Shown here: positions 24,350 through 36,319 of the stretch, one piece after another
Position numbering within the stretch: position 1 is the first letter of the stretch
Layout of the letters: each line of letters begins with the position of its first letter
Source of the DNA: Megalobrama amblycephala
Lineage: Eukaryota; Chordata; Actinopteri; Cypriniformes; Xenocyprididae
DNA length: 64,000 bases
Reading direction: 5' to 3'
Assembly (NCBI RefSeq): GCF_018812025.1
Contig: NC_063062.1
Location: 1,035,754 to 1,099,753 of the forward strand
Translations under genes and position numbers: made by a program
Notes under the pieces: model-generated
Told to the model about the DNA's origin: nothing
Database searches by the model: none
The model's input: the letters and a program-made list of their open reading frames with translations, nothing else

Positions 24350-26099
24350 CTGGAAGCAGACAAACGGGAAAGCCATGGAGAAATGATGCTGCCTTCACGG
24401 TGCGTTAGCGTCTCTCCCACCTTGAGCGCCTGTGCGAGACTTATCAGATCGTTTTCTCATCTGCCCCATCGCATATTTAGCTTACAAATTATTGCCACGG
24501 CTCTAATGAAGTATGTTTGCATCTTTTCACTGGTGCGGCCCGAGGGCAGGATACAAGGATGTTTATTAACGCTGGAGAGAGAGGGAGCGGGAGAGAGATA
24601 TGCGAGGTGTTCGCCTCCGGGGATGGGAGAGGAGAAAAAAAAAAGCAAGTTTCTAATTAAAGGTCGTGTTATGTGCTAGACGTGATATCCTCCGACACCT
24701 CAGCAACCAATCTGAACATTTGGGAAACGAGGGCATTGTGCGCGTTCACGTGGAATACCAGGCATCACTTCCAACCAGGAGAGCTTCGGAATTACTCAAC
24801 TTCCACTGGCACTTGATTTCCATGATGGAAGCTGTTTCTTCAATGCATAATTTGCAGTTGTTCATGCACAATCTTAAATGACTCTTCTACTCGAGCCTCA
24901 TCTCTGTTCGGCGCAATTTTGAAACTTTGGATTGTGGCATTCCTCGTAGTACTTATTACAGTTTTCCTTATTTTTAAGTCAATTTGCACGCATGAAGCAT
25001 CTGCTAAATGAATGCACGCCAGCGTAAAGGTTTGGTGTGACGTTTTGACATGCATTTCACACTTACTTATGCTCCGAATAAATCCAGGAGTTTGTCTAAT
25101 GAAAAAGCAAGCCTTTTATTTAACTCTGTTCGAACTTAAAGGCTTGTTTGTACAAGTCAAAACTTTACCTCACAATGCCCGGATCACACATGGAAATACG
25201 ACTTAACATATTCCAGCTTCATTGTGAACCTGGAGTTCAAAGAGATTTCAACGACAAGTTCTTCCATGCAGTGGCTCATTTGTGCGCCAGTTATTTTAAC
25301 CATACATGGTAAACAGAAGGCAGTTGTTATGGGCTCAGCTCAGCTCCAGCGCTGGAGGCGATGCGCTGGAGGCAGACGGCAGAATTTTCCAGGGTGTTGC
25401 CACCAAGCCCTGAGCACTAATGTTCATTTAATACACAAGCAAGATGATACATTACAGATTCCATTGAAAAAAAAAAAAGACTTAAGACGTTTTGGCATAT
25501 GAAGCTATCCCTCATCTCCATATAGCTACGGGCGTTGTAACCAAAAGCCCAGATATTAATGCCGAGGGAATACAGTGGATTTACCCCTTCTCTCCCTCTC
25601 TCTCTCTCTCTCTTTGTTAATAGGAGGGACCAGGTAGAAGAGTAAAGGAATACTACATTGTTAAAGTCACAGGAAAAGATGGTCAAGTGCAGAAATATTC
25701 ATCAACATGAGCAAAACATCACTCAAACTGACCCCAAAACACTCCATACCCAGATCAGATGGTTTATAATTATGAAAAATAATCTTGTTTTCATACAAAA
25801 ACCTTCCTGTGATGTGAAGGGATATTAGCTTAAGGAATTGGTTCCCAAAAATAATCAAATGAGAGCCACATACTATACTAAATGTTTTATTTTTTTTTCA
25901 TTTTAAACTTGTAGCAGCTTTTAGGCAGTGGTTATAAAACCATCTTGACCACACTGAACTGGTATGGCTAGCTGGTCTGTGTTCAAAGCTACCAGTTTAC
26001 CAGTCAAACTTTGTTTTTCCTCCCAATAAACGCGTTTATTTTCAACGCTTAATGGCGGATTTTTAAAAAAAATGCCTGCGAAGTTACACCTAAACTTAC
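24350..26099. other. First kctd15 intron (candidate), no gene seen
   Basis: Low-repeat sequence with a CT run at 25592-25614 and a SINE-like tail (GCATCTGCTAAATGAATGCA) near 24998. No splice-bounded exon identified. Confidence 0.4.
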
Positions 26100-27700
26100 A
26101 CATACAGCGAAATCAACGCGTTTCCTGCTTTCTTTCTCCAGTTTCACTTCGGTGCCCTACGGGTTAAAACTTCAATTCAGATCATTTCACAACATGGCGT
26201 CTCACTCACAAGCGATAAAGCTTCAGGTATGAGGCACATCCTCACAATATCACAGGTTCTCGCTGCGCAGAGGGTGTTTAATAAGGTTAGAATCAGAAAA
26301 TCTTGAAATATCTCACAGGACACGATGCGTAGATGCGTTTTGAGGACGCGTCGCGTTTTCGCGGCGTCGCAGTCATTCTCGGTAAAACACAAAAGCACCA
26401 TCATCATCATCACATCAATCATCTACTCTACATTGAGGTGAGATTTAATTGGAAATGGTACCGTTTCAAACATCGTAGGTGTCCGGATCGCGATCCGAGT
26501 CCGGTTCAATCTGCTCCCAGATGAATTGCGTTGCTCGCTCTCTGTCAAGTTTCTATCCGATAAAGCTATTCTCTTCCTGTCCGGCGGAGTGCAAACCTCG
26601 TCAAACTGCATTAAAACACGCCATAGATGGGTCGCGAAGGCTGTGGGTGACTATAACGAGCAGCGCTGCTGTGGTCTGGACGCGTTCAGAGCTCGAGCGC
26701 AAACGCGCGCAGGACTGTCTTACCTTCTCCAGGAGACCAGAGCTCTCCTTCCCCCTCTTGATCTTCTTATTTCTTAATACTCTGATTCGGTCGCGTATAT
26801 CAGCCTCGCCACTGTCTTTTTTGGCCACGGTGAATCTGCTGCTTTGCTTATGGGCAGAAGGAAGCCAATAATCCGTCTCTAAATCAGAGCAGAGCCGAAA
26901 GAAGAATTCTGGCTCCAGGCTGCGCAAACGCCTCTGGGGCCACAGGATTAGAGGACAATTAACTCAAACCCGAGCAGACTCATTGGAACAGATGCAAACC
27001 TGATATTCCCCTCGATTATTTAGCCTCGCGCTCTTTCGCGAAGTAAAAATAGCTGGCGAGGGTTTAAAGTTCGGCATATAACGGTTTACGCATCAGGCAA
27101 GTGTCACCGCGCCGTTCCTGAGACTTTGGAGAGGCAGAAAGGCTGATTTTAATCATTGTCATTTCGTCTGATGTAATATTCCCCCAGGCTCTTTCGCAAA
27201 GGCAACACATTTTCCTTCCCTGGACGAGTAAAAGTCTCTCTAGCTAAAGCAGGAGGCGCACTGGAACTTGTTGATAAAGTGGCGATAAAAGACGCGTATT
27301 CTTTTAACAAAGCAAAAAAATCTGGATCTTGGTGCTCATGCATGCGGCGCTTTCCCCCGCACTCCTCTCTTTGCTCTAATGTCTGTGAGAATTGTAATGG
27401 CAAATTTCCTGGAGGCCATTAAAAGCAAATGACGTCTGGACATCATTCACTGTGCGCCCTCGCAGTCCGCCCGCAGCCAAATGCGCCATTTCAATTATTG
27501 CGCACGGCTAGATGGAGATGTCTGTTCCAGGATCTCCCGGGCAAACAGGGCAGACGCGCACAACGTCAGTTTAAACCCACACAAACACAATCTTACACTT
27601 CTCGCGCTGGATTTTCGTTTATTTAACAGCAGGCAAACAAATAAAGACAGTTGTGTTGGGCATCAGCTGCGCGCAGCGGCCCCGCGTCCCCCGCGCAGGT
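26100..27700. promoter_or_regulatory. CpG-rich region, likely kctd15 promoter
   Basis: CpG dinucleotides (for example CGCGTTTTCGCGGCGTCGC near 26350 and the GCGCGCAGCGGCCCCGCG stretch near 27670) are far denser here than in the AT-rich surroundings. Recognised MITE copies are absent. It surrounds the candidate first exon of kctd15. Core promoter elements could not be fixed by eye. Confidence 0.55.
26724..26963 (-). other. kctd15: Probable kctd15 5' exon (UTR or N-terminal extension)
   Basis: A strong donor, GGAGAAG|GTAAGACAG, ends here. The sequence upstream of it is open for 80 codons back to a TGA at 26964-26966. That frame is phase 0 at the donor and would run directly into the exon at 24349 (…LLEK then EGRS then the kctd15 Met). 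The open stretch is lysine/arginine-rich (DSGEADIRDRIRVLRNKK), but contains no ATG, so it is either 5' UTR or needs an upstream exon or a non-AUG start. The upstream boundary given is only the limit of the open frame, not a mapped TSS. It lies in a CpG-dense region typical of vertebrate promoters. Confidence 0.5.
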
Positions 27701-27984
27701 AGTCGATTATTTATTTATCTGAATGTTTGTTTATTTGCGTGTAAATAAGTGTGAATAATTGATGTTGCGCTGAGACCCATAATTACTGGAGCTCTCGCAT
27801 GCAGGACTGATGCTGAAGGAGGCTTTCCGTGATGTTTGGCGCCCACCAGTGTCAGATTAGACGAATGACAGAAAGACAGTCTCTTATAGAGTATAATAGA
27901 AAAGATTAGTTCATAATAATGATTCATTTTATTACAGTACAAGAATGGAGGAAAGACAAAGAGAAAGATGCTTCGTCCTAATTT

Positions 27985-28203
27985 CTACAACATTTAAAAA
28001 TGGACAAACCCAGTGGTTGGGTTAAATGTTTGACCTAACTTGTTGGGTAGTTTTTATTTAACTCAACTATTGTTTAAAAATTACTTGCTTAAAATTAACC
28101 CAAAAAAGGTCGGAAATTAACATTAATATGTTTAAAGTTTAATGAATAATAATTAAACAGTAAACATTTATTAAATTGCTTATTAGGAAATGTTCACCTT
28201 TAC
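27985..28203. mobile_element. Fragment of AACCCAGC MITE
   Basis: AATGGACAAACCCAGTGGTTGGG and the body sequence TTATTTAACTCAACTATTG, ending near the start of the expanded copy. It is probably the half of an element into which, or next to which, the later copy arrived. Confidence 0.65.
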
Positions 28204-29771
28204 TCTAAAAAATGCTGGGTTAAAAACAACCCAAGTTGGGATAAATATGGACAAACCCAACGACTGGGTTGTTTTAGCCCAACGGTTGGATTAAATATGG
28301 ACAAACCCAGTGATTGGGTTAAATATGGACAAACCCAGCGATTGGGTTAAATATGGACAAACCCAGATATTGGGTTAAATATGGACAAACCCAGATATTG
28401 GGTTAAATATGGACAAACCCAGCGATTGGGTTAAATATGGACAAACCCAGCGATTGGGTTAAATATGGACAAACCCAGCGATTGGGTTGTTTTAATCCAG
28501 ATATTTGGTTAAATATGGACAAACCCAGTGATTGGGTTGTTTTAACCCAGCATTTGGGTTAAATATGGACAAACCCAGCGGTTGGATTAAATATGGACAA
28601 ACCCAGCGATTGGGTTAAATATGGACAAACCCAGAGATTGGGTTAAATATGGACAAACCCAGCGATTGGGTTAAATATGGACAAACCCAGAGATTGGGTT
28701 AAATATGGACAAACCCAGCGATTGGGTTAAATATGGACAAACCTAGCGATTGGGTTGTTTTAATCCAGATATTGGGTTAAATATGGACAAACCCAGTGAT
28801 TGGGTTGTTTTAACCCAGCATTTGGGTTAAATATGGACAAACCCAGCGGTTGGATTAAATATGGACAAACCCAGCGATTGGGTTAAATATGGACAAACCC
28901 AGATATTGGGTTAAATATGGACAAACCCAGCAATTGGGTTAAATATGGACAAACCCAGATATTGGGTTAAATATGGACAAATCCAACGATTGGGTTAAAT
29001 ATGGACAAACCCAGATATTGGGTTAAATATGGACAAACCCAGCGATTGGGTTGTTTTAGCCCAGCGGTTGGGTTAAATATGGACAAACCCAGCGATTGGG
29101 TTAAATATGGACAAACCCAGATATTGGGTTAAATATGGACAAATCCAACGATTGGGTTAAATATGGACAAACCCAGATATTGGGTTAAATATGGACAAAC
29201 CCAGCGATTGGGTTGTTTTAGCCCAGCGGTTGGTTGTTTTAGCCCAGTGATTCGGTTAAATATGGACAAACCCAGCGATTGGGTTAAATATGGACAAACC
29301 TAGCGATTGGGTTGTTTTAACCCAGCAGTTGGGTTAAATATGGACAAACCCAGCGATTGGGTTGTTTTAACCCAGCAGTTGGGTTAAATATGGACAAACC
29401 CAGCGTTTGGGTTAAATGTTTGATCAACATGCTGGGTAGTTTTATTTAACTCAACTATTGCTTAAAAACCACTATATGTCTGACTTAAAATGAACCCAAA
29501 ATAGGTCGGAAATTAAAAATCAGACACATAATTACTAGAGGCAGCAATAATAATTAAAAGGTGAACATTTATTAATAAGCAATTTAATAAATATTGATTG
29601 TTTCATTATTATTCTTTAAATTTATTAATAAATGTTAATATCCAACATATTTTGGGTTGATTTTAAGCAAGCAATACAGTAATTTTTAAATAATAGTTAA
29701 GTTACAGGTTGGGCAAACATTTAACCCAATCACTGGGTTAAAACTGTTTTAACCCAGCATTTTTTAAAGAG
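28204..29771. mobile_element. AACCCAGC palindromic MITE with expanded internal array
   Basis: Left terminus CTCTAAAAAATGCTGGGTTA at 28204 and right terminus TTTTAACCCAGCATTTTTTA at 29748-29767. The central body (AACTCAACTATTGCTTAAAA … CCAACATATTTTGGG) matches unexpanded copies at 3403, 17925 and 33184. The left arm has been enlarged from about 90 bp to about 1.2 kb by the array below. Confidence 0.85.
28243..29410. repeat. 28-bp/22-bp minisatellite inside the AACCCAGC element
   Basis: Dominant 28-bp unit (GATTGGGTTAAATATGGACA then AACCCAGC) with interspersed 22-bp units (GATTGGGTTGTTTTAACCCA then GC), roughly forty in total. Both unit types are present once in unexpanded copies of the element, so the array grew from within. 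Confidence 0.93.
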
Positions 29772-31211
29772 CAGAATATATAGAATAAAATGAAGTAATA
29801 TTATAGAATAATTATATAACTAGTTGTCACATTTCTATCACTTGCTGTATAGACACAAATATTAACATCTTGAGTACAAACATTTTCAAAAATACCACTG
29901 AATTCATTGAACACTTGTTGACCGTTTGTGACAACATGCCCCAATAGTAACACAAGTGGTCACACTACATGACTACACTACATGAACCTCCATATTTATA
30001 TCTCAGAAATATTAAAGCAAACCACTAGCACTGGTGTTTCCTGTATTAACAATAAAATATAATGCTGTTCTGTATAGTGCTCGTGGCAATAGTTTCATTG
30101 ATCGGAACTGATAATCCTCTCTCAGCATCTGAAATGCATAAAAACAAGATTATTTTTCAAAACAACTGCTTAATTGATTACAAAATAAGGCAACCTGAGC
30201 AATCCTCCAGGTATGAGATCCAGAAGAAAACTCGTCCCGGGGCCAGAAAGTGCTTTCCTCAGGACTTACAAACGGAGGAGGAATGAATGCGGTTTGTAGT
30301 TTCTCCTTCATTAATACAACACGCCTGCAGTACGTTCAATTACAGCAGTGTGCAGAAGATGTTGTAAGTTTAAAGATTTAAACAGCTTACAAAAGTCGCC
30401 TCGGGTGTTTTAGTTGCCATCAGTTAATTCCTTTAATTTATGGATTTTACTGTGCTGTCTGTGAGAAGAAAAGCAGAAGTGGGTCAGATTCCCTGTGATG
30501 ATCCGTTTGACAACTGACAGTGATATCCAGAAAACATCCTTTCAGCTGATGATGATGATGATGATGAAGAGTGGGTCCAAAAAGTCTTAAAGTACACTGA
30601 AAATCTGGATTGTTTCTACTAAAACCTGAAAATACAAGGATTTTAACAATTTAGAAATGATGTAAAATGAATAAGCATTATTCTATGTAACTTTTGGCCC
30701 TCTAGCAGTTAAAAAACAAAACTTTATGCATTTTGCAAAAGACTGTGGATGAATATGACCCTTCACATAGATAATACTTTACATTGAACTCTGTTAGAGA
30801 GTTTATCTGTTCATCTCAGTTTATCTGTTTAATAAAATACCTTACACACCTCTTGAGTAATAAAAACATCATCTCTGTGTCATCTTTACATCTTTACTAT
30901 CCTTCAGTTCTCTCCATCTCCGTAAGCCAATGTTGAATCTTGTTTTATTACAGCTTTGTCACGTTCTCTTTTTGCCAGCAAACGCTCCTCTGTTCGGCAT
31001 TTGTTTAAAACAAGTGATTCATGTCAAATCATGTTCCATGTCAAACTTTCCCGCTCGTTCTGACAACTAACCTCTGCCATACTTCAGACTCGTGTCAACG
31101 CAGCCACTTTTCTCTGTTTATGGATATGATGAGACATGCATATTTTAATTTATTTTAAGCCTGAAAGTTGGGGCCTGGGACAAGAGTATAAATCATATAT
31201 GCACAAGGCAT
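29772..31211. other. Intergenic, single-copy-looking, with (GAT)n
   Basis: A GATGATGATG run lies near 30549-30566. No exon or known repeat recognised otherwise. Confidence 0.4.
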
Positions 31212-31496
31212 TTAAAGGGGACCTATAATGCCACTTTCTCAAGATGTAATATAAGTCTCTGGTGTCTCCAGAATGTGTGTGTGACGTTTCAGCTCAAAAT
31301 ACCCCACAGATCATTTATTATAGCTTGTCAAATTTGAGCAAAAACACGCCGTTTTTGTGTGTGTCCCTTTAAATGCAAATGAGCTCCACTTTCCAGAAGA
31401 GGGCGGAGCTTTAACAGCTCAACAACAACAAAGCTGGAGAATCTCACGCAGCCAAAATGAGGATTGTCAGTAACGGTGTTCAGCCTTACATTGTTC
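31212..31496 (+). repeat. Dispersed cyprinid-type repeat (GGCGGAGCTTTAACAGCTCA), partial
   Basis: Begins AAAGGGGACCTATAATGCCA and is cut at ACATTGTTCA, where the expanded AACCCAGC array begins. Confidence 0.75.
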
Positions 31497-32540
31497 AACC
31501 CAGCGATTGGGTTGTTTTAACCCAGCGGTTGGGTTAAATATGGACAAACCCAGCGATTGGGTTGTTTTAACCCAGCAGTTGGGTTAAATATGGACAAACC
31601 CAGCGATTGGGTTAAATATGGACAAACCCAGCGGTTGGGTTGTTGTAGCCCAGCAGTTGGATTAAATATGGACAAACCCAGCAGTTGGGTTAAATATAGA
31701 CAAACCCAGCTATTGGGTTGTTTTAGCCAAGCGGTTGGGTTAAATATGGACAAACCCAGCGATTGGGTTGTTTTAACCCAGCGGTTGGGTTAAATATGGA
31801 CAAACCCAGCGATTGGGTTGTTTTAGCCCAGCGGTTGGGTTAAATATGGACAAACCCAGCGATTGGGTTGTTTTAGCCCAGCGGTTGGGTTAAATATGGA
31901 CAAACCTAGCGATTGGGTTGTTTTAACCCAACAGGTGGGTTAAATATGGACAAACCCAGCAACTGGGTTAAATACGGACAAACCCAGTGACTGGGTTGTT
32001 TTAGCCCAGCGGTTGGGTTAAATATGGACAAACCCAGCGATTTGGTTGTTTTAAGCCAGCAGTTGGGTTAAATATGGACAAACCCAGCAACTGGGTTAAA
32101 TATGGACAAACCCAGTGACTGGGTTGTTTTAGCCCAGCGGTCGGGTTAAATATGGACAAACCCAGCGATTTGGTTGTTTTAAGCCAGCAGTTGGGTTAAA
32201 TATGGACAAACCTAGCGATTGGGTTAAATATGGACATACCTAGCGATTGGGTTGTTTTAATCCAGCAGTTGGGTTAAATATGGACAAACCCAGCGATTGG
32301 GTTGTTTTAACCCAGCAGTTGGGTTAAATATGGACAAACCCAGCGGTTGGGTTAAATGTTTGATCAACATGCTGGGTAGTTTAATTTAACTCAACTATTG
32401 CTTAAAAACCACTATATGTCTGACTTAAAATGAACCCAAAATAGGTTGGAAATTAAAAATCAGACACATAATTACTAGAGGCAACAATAATAATCAAAAG
32501 GTGATCATTTATTAATTTATTAATTTGTTAACCACCCCTT
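31497..32540. mobile_element. Second expanded AACCCAGC element, truncated at both ends
   Basis: Array of mostly 50-bp composite units (22-bp GATTGGGTTGTTTTAACCCA type plus 28-bp AAATATGGACAAACCCAGC type) to about 32355, then the element body to about 32540. The left terminus and right half are missing. It abuts, without a gap, the dispersed repeat at 31212-31496. Confidence 0.85.
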
Positions 32541-33016
32541 TAAAAATGAGCTAAAATAAATGAATGTATGGGAGATACAGTTCTAATGTGAACTTCATAT
32601 AACAAATAAAAATGTGCAAAATACAAATTAAGCATTTGTACTGGAAATAATGAAAGTTTGATGCTTTTGGTAGTAAGCTGAGCTTTAATTTGAATATGAT
32701 GAGAAGCTGTGGACTTTCCTCACCTGCTGTGATTCTTTCTGCCGCTGAACAACATCTGAAGTGGAACCAGTTCATACTGAAGCAGGACTCAGTCGCTGTC
32801 TGAATCTCATTAAAAGTTTGTCATGTTAATGTCATGCTGGCTGAGGTTTGATCAGAAGATGTTTTAAAGCCACCTAAAGATGCTCAGCAGGAGACAATTT
32901 CTAGAATTCAGATTGTGAAGATGAGAAGAAATGACGTTTCTGTAGAATGTGCTACAGCAGTAATGACATGAATCTCCATTAGCAGTGACACACTTTCATG
33001 AGCATGCTCCTTGTGT
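32541..33016. other. Intergenic sequence between two MITE blocks, nothing recognised
   Basis: No repeat family and no supported frame. Confidence 0.4.
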
Positions 33017-33897
33017 TATGCACTGTAAAAAATATTGTTGGTCAAACTTTAGTTACCTGGTTACCTTAAAATTTTGAGTTCATTGAAATTAAAAATTTGA
33101 GTTAATACAATGAAGGCGATTGATTTAATAAATAGAAACTCAAAATATTATGTTATCTGAACCATATTAATTATCTATAAACACTAAAAAATGTTGGGTT
33201 AAATATGGACAAACCCAGCGATTGGGTTGTTTTGATCCAGCGGTTGGGTCAAATGTTTGCAAAACCTGCTGGGTAGTTTTGTTTAACTCAACTATTGTTT
33301 AAAAATGACTATATGTCTGGCTTAAAATAAACCCAAAATATGTTGGAAATTAAAAATCAAACACATAATTACTGGAGGCAACAATAATAATCAAAAGGTA
33401 AACATTTATTATTAAGCAATTTAATAAATGTTTATTATTTAATTAATATTTATTTATTAAACATATTAATAAATGTTAATTTCCAGCCTATTTTGGTAAG
33501 CAAGCAATATAGTAATTTTTAAACAATAGTTGAGTTAAATAAAACTACTCAGCAGGTTGGGTCAAACATTTAACCCATCTGCTGGGTTAAAACTGTTTTA
33601 AATTAACTCAAAACTCAAACATTTAACCCAAGCGGTAGGTCAAAACAACCCAATCACTGGGTTTGTCCATATTTAAGTGAAGTTATCTGAAAACAGATTT
33701 TCATCATTTATCACAATTTTTTTCTTTTGTTAAATCAACTTTAATAAGTAATGTGGTTCAGATAACTTAATATTTTCAGTTTCTGTTGAAATCGCCTTTA
33801 TTGTATTAACTCAAATTTTTAATTTCAATAAACTGAAAATTAAGGCAACCAGGTAACTTACTTTTTTAAGTTAAACCAACAATATTTTTTAGTGTAC
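33017..33897. mobile_element. Palindromic MITE (TAAAAAATATTGTTGGTCAA) with nested AACCCAGC copy
   Basis: Outer inverted ends: CTGTAAAAAATATTGTTGGT at 33023 and ACCAACAATATTTTTTAGTG at 33874-33895, with arms of about 160 bp (ACCTGGTTACCTT pairs with AAGGCAACCAGGT). An AACCCAGC element at about 33184-33676 occupies the centre. Confidence 0.78.
33184..33676. mobile_element. AACCCAGC MITE nested in the previous element
   Basis: AAAAAATGTTGGGTTAAATA at the left; at the right CACTGGGTTTGTCCATATTT. The right arm is partly duplicated (two TTTAACCCA blocks about 50 bp apart). Confidence 0.75.
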
Positions 33898-35152
33898 TTT
33901 TTCAGAAATCAGGGAATAAACGCAAAATTATTGATGCAATTTGCTGCATAAATCCTCTGTTGTGTGACTGTGTTAAATTTCATTAAATCTCATGAGTTTA
34001 TTTCTCCTTAATGTCAAGTTTCAGTTCAACTTAGTGTGTTGTGCACCAATTCAATTCAAATGCACACTTATGAATTGTTAGGAAGCCTATAGGGTAAATT
34101 CTGAATTTCACATTTATGCCGTTGCGTATTATACATTTGAGTTGTTCCTCAGTGAATGTTTCTGTCATGAGAACATCAGAAACTCTTCTCGTGCTCATCG
34201 TTGTGCATCTGTCTTTGATGAATCCATCGCTCTGGGCGACTGCAGCGCGCCTATAAAAGCAATAAAAGCCAACAATGGCTTTTCAAAAATTAACGCTGCA
34301 TCTCCATATTGATGAGGAAACATATCCAATCTTTGCTTTTGCCTTTCTTTAAATGTCACAGTGATGGATGCCATATTTTCAGCATGCCATAATCAACTGT
34401 TTTTTGATATTTTGAATAATGCTGCTTTTGAATTATAGCCAGCAAAAGGAATAATCACTCAAATATGGGAATGCACATGGTGAGGGGGGGTATGTAAATG
34501 AGTGCATATGCATTAATGCATGACCCTATAAGAATAACAATCACGCCTTCCGGCACTAAAGCAGGTGTCGTTAATAGTCACGCCGGAAGCGCAGAGCTCA
34601 AACCCACTGCCTCCACGCTGGTCTATTTTCAGCCCTGCATTACAACGTCTCTTGTTATTATTTTACGGTTATCTGAGCCCATTCAGTGCCCTTCGTGTTC
34701 TGCTGTGTGTCACGCTGAAATGGGTTTCATGGATGTCGTCTACATTTTTATGTCACTATCAGAGAAAATATGCACGTGTTTGTAGCCTACATCTGCGTGC
34801 TTGAGTTTATTGAGCAGGTATTTCCAGCTCTTATTACTGGTGAGACAGATGCGGCCCATTATTACTGAGACTTTTTAATTATGCACAAACAAACACTACT
34901 ACAGGCCGTGGAGGAAATTCATTTTATTTAATCATTACAAGACTTTTATACCAGGAAGTGGCTTTTAAAATGCATCATGCAATTTTGTGAGAGTTTATTT
35001 ATTTTTTATATATGTTTATTTTCTCTTATTTTTAAATATAGCCTACAATCCAAAATTTGTGGCTTGCCAAAATGTTGACGTGTACATATATTTCAGTTGA
35101 AGGACCAATGATTACAGTGCATAGAAATGCATGAACAATCACACACATAAAA
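33898..35152. other. Intergenic, possible conserved non-coding sequence
   Basis: 34140-34880 is free of recognised repeats, balanced in composition and rich in homeodomain-like TAAT/ATTA cores. This is only a visual impression; conservation needs alignment. Confidence 0.3.
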
Positions 35153-35153
35153 G

Positions 35154-35218
<65 letters not shown>
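35153..35218. repeat. Compound (CT)n(AC)n microsatellite
   Basis: About 13 CT units directly joined to 20 AC units. Confidence 0.97.
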
Positions 35219-35220
<2 letters not shown>

Positions 35221-35341
35221 GGCGCCCCCTAGTGGTCATATAACGCATTGTCGGTGAGTGTGCTGTGCTGAAATCAGGCATCTGCTGAGGATTTGAAGCA
35301 CAACAACTCCTGTATTATATGGAGGGAAAACAGATTATTTG

Positions 35342-35346
<5 letters not shown>

Positions 35347-35391
<45 letters not shown>
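35347..35391. repeat. (TA)n microsatellite
   Basis: About 22 units. Confidence 0.97.
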
Positions 35392-35393
<2 letters not shown>

Positions 35394-35430
35394 TCCTTGT
35401 TTCTGTGGATTTTTCTACAATCTTACAGTA

Positions 35431-36319
35431 CTTATGGTAGCACATTTCCACCACATAAGAAAAAAAAACATCATGCCTTGACATGACAAACATAAAAAGT
35501 CATAATTATGACATACTAAATTATATTTATGAGATTTAAAATGACATGAGTCATATTTATGAGATGAAAAGCCAAAGTTATGACAAATCAAAACTTGACA
35601 TAGTACATTAAAATTATTACAAAAAGTTATATTTATGAGATAAAAAAATGATAATTATGACATAAATCGAAATTATGAGTCAAAAATCAACAATTATGAC
35701 AGAAAGTCAACAATGTGACATACTAAGTGATAATTATGACAGAATAATTCCCATTTATGAAATTAAAAGCAAAATTGGCAAAAAGTCATAATTATGAGAT
35801 ATTAACTTATATTTATGAGATTTAAAAGTGATAATTATTACACCATATTTATGAGATGAAAAGTCGAAGTTATGACAAATCAAAACTTGATGTAGTACAT
35901 TGAAACTATTATAAAAAAGTTATATTTATGAGATAAAAAGTGATAATTATGACATAAGTCAAAATTATGAGACAAAATACAATTATGACAGAAAGTCAAC
36001 ATTATGCAATACTGTTATATTTATGAGATTAAAAGTGATAATTATGACAGAAGTCTTATTTATGAGATTAATAGTGAAATTGGCAAAAAGTCATAATTAT
36101 GAGATTAAAAGTCATTATGAAATACTAAGTCATATTAATGACATTAAAAGTCGAATTTATGACACGAGGCAATTTATATCAGAATTTCAACTTTTTGACA
36201 TTTAACTTTATCTCATAATCTTGACTTTTTATACAACATGGTTTTGAAGTTTTATGTCATAATTATGATTTACCAAAGCATTTGTTCTTATGTGGTGGAA
36301 ATGGGTTTCCATAAGGCCA
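35431..36319. mobile_element. Palindromic MITE filled with TCATAATTATGACA repeats
   Basis: Left end CATTTCCACCACATAAGAA and right end TTCTTATGTGGTGGAAATGG are inverted copies, flanked by CTTATGG/CCATAAG. About 800 bp between them consists of irregular AAGTCATAATTATGACATA and TATTTATGAGATTAAAAGT motifs. Confidence 0.78.

Noticed and set aside
26479..26871. 130-residue plus-strand frame in the CpG-rich region
   Set aside because: Open because of composition; no recognisable domain, and the opposite strand has the supported splice donor.
28243..29410. CRISPR-like direct repeats
   Set aside because: Units are contiguous with no unique spacers, lie inside a MITE and are in a vertebrate genome.
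34498..34804. 95- and 79-residue plus-strand frames
   Set aside because: No similarity that I recognise and no splice context; better explained as non-coding sequence.
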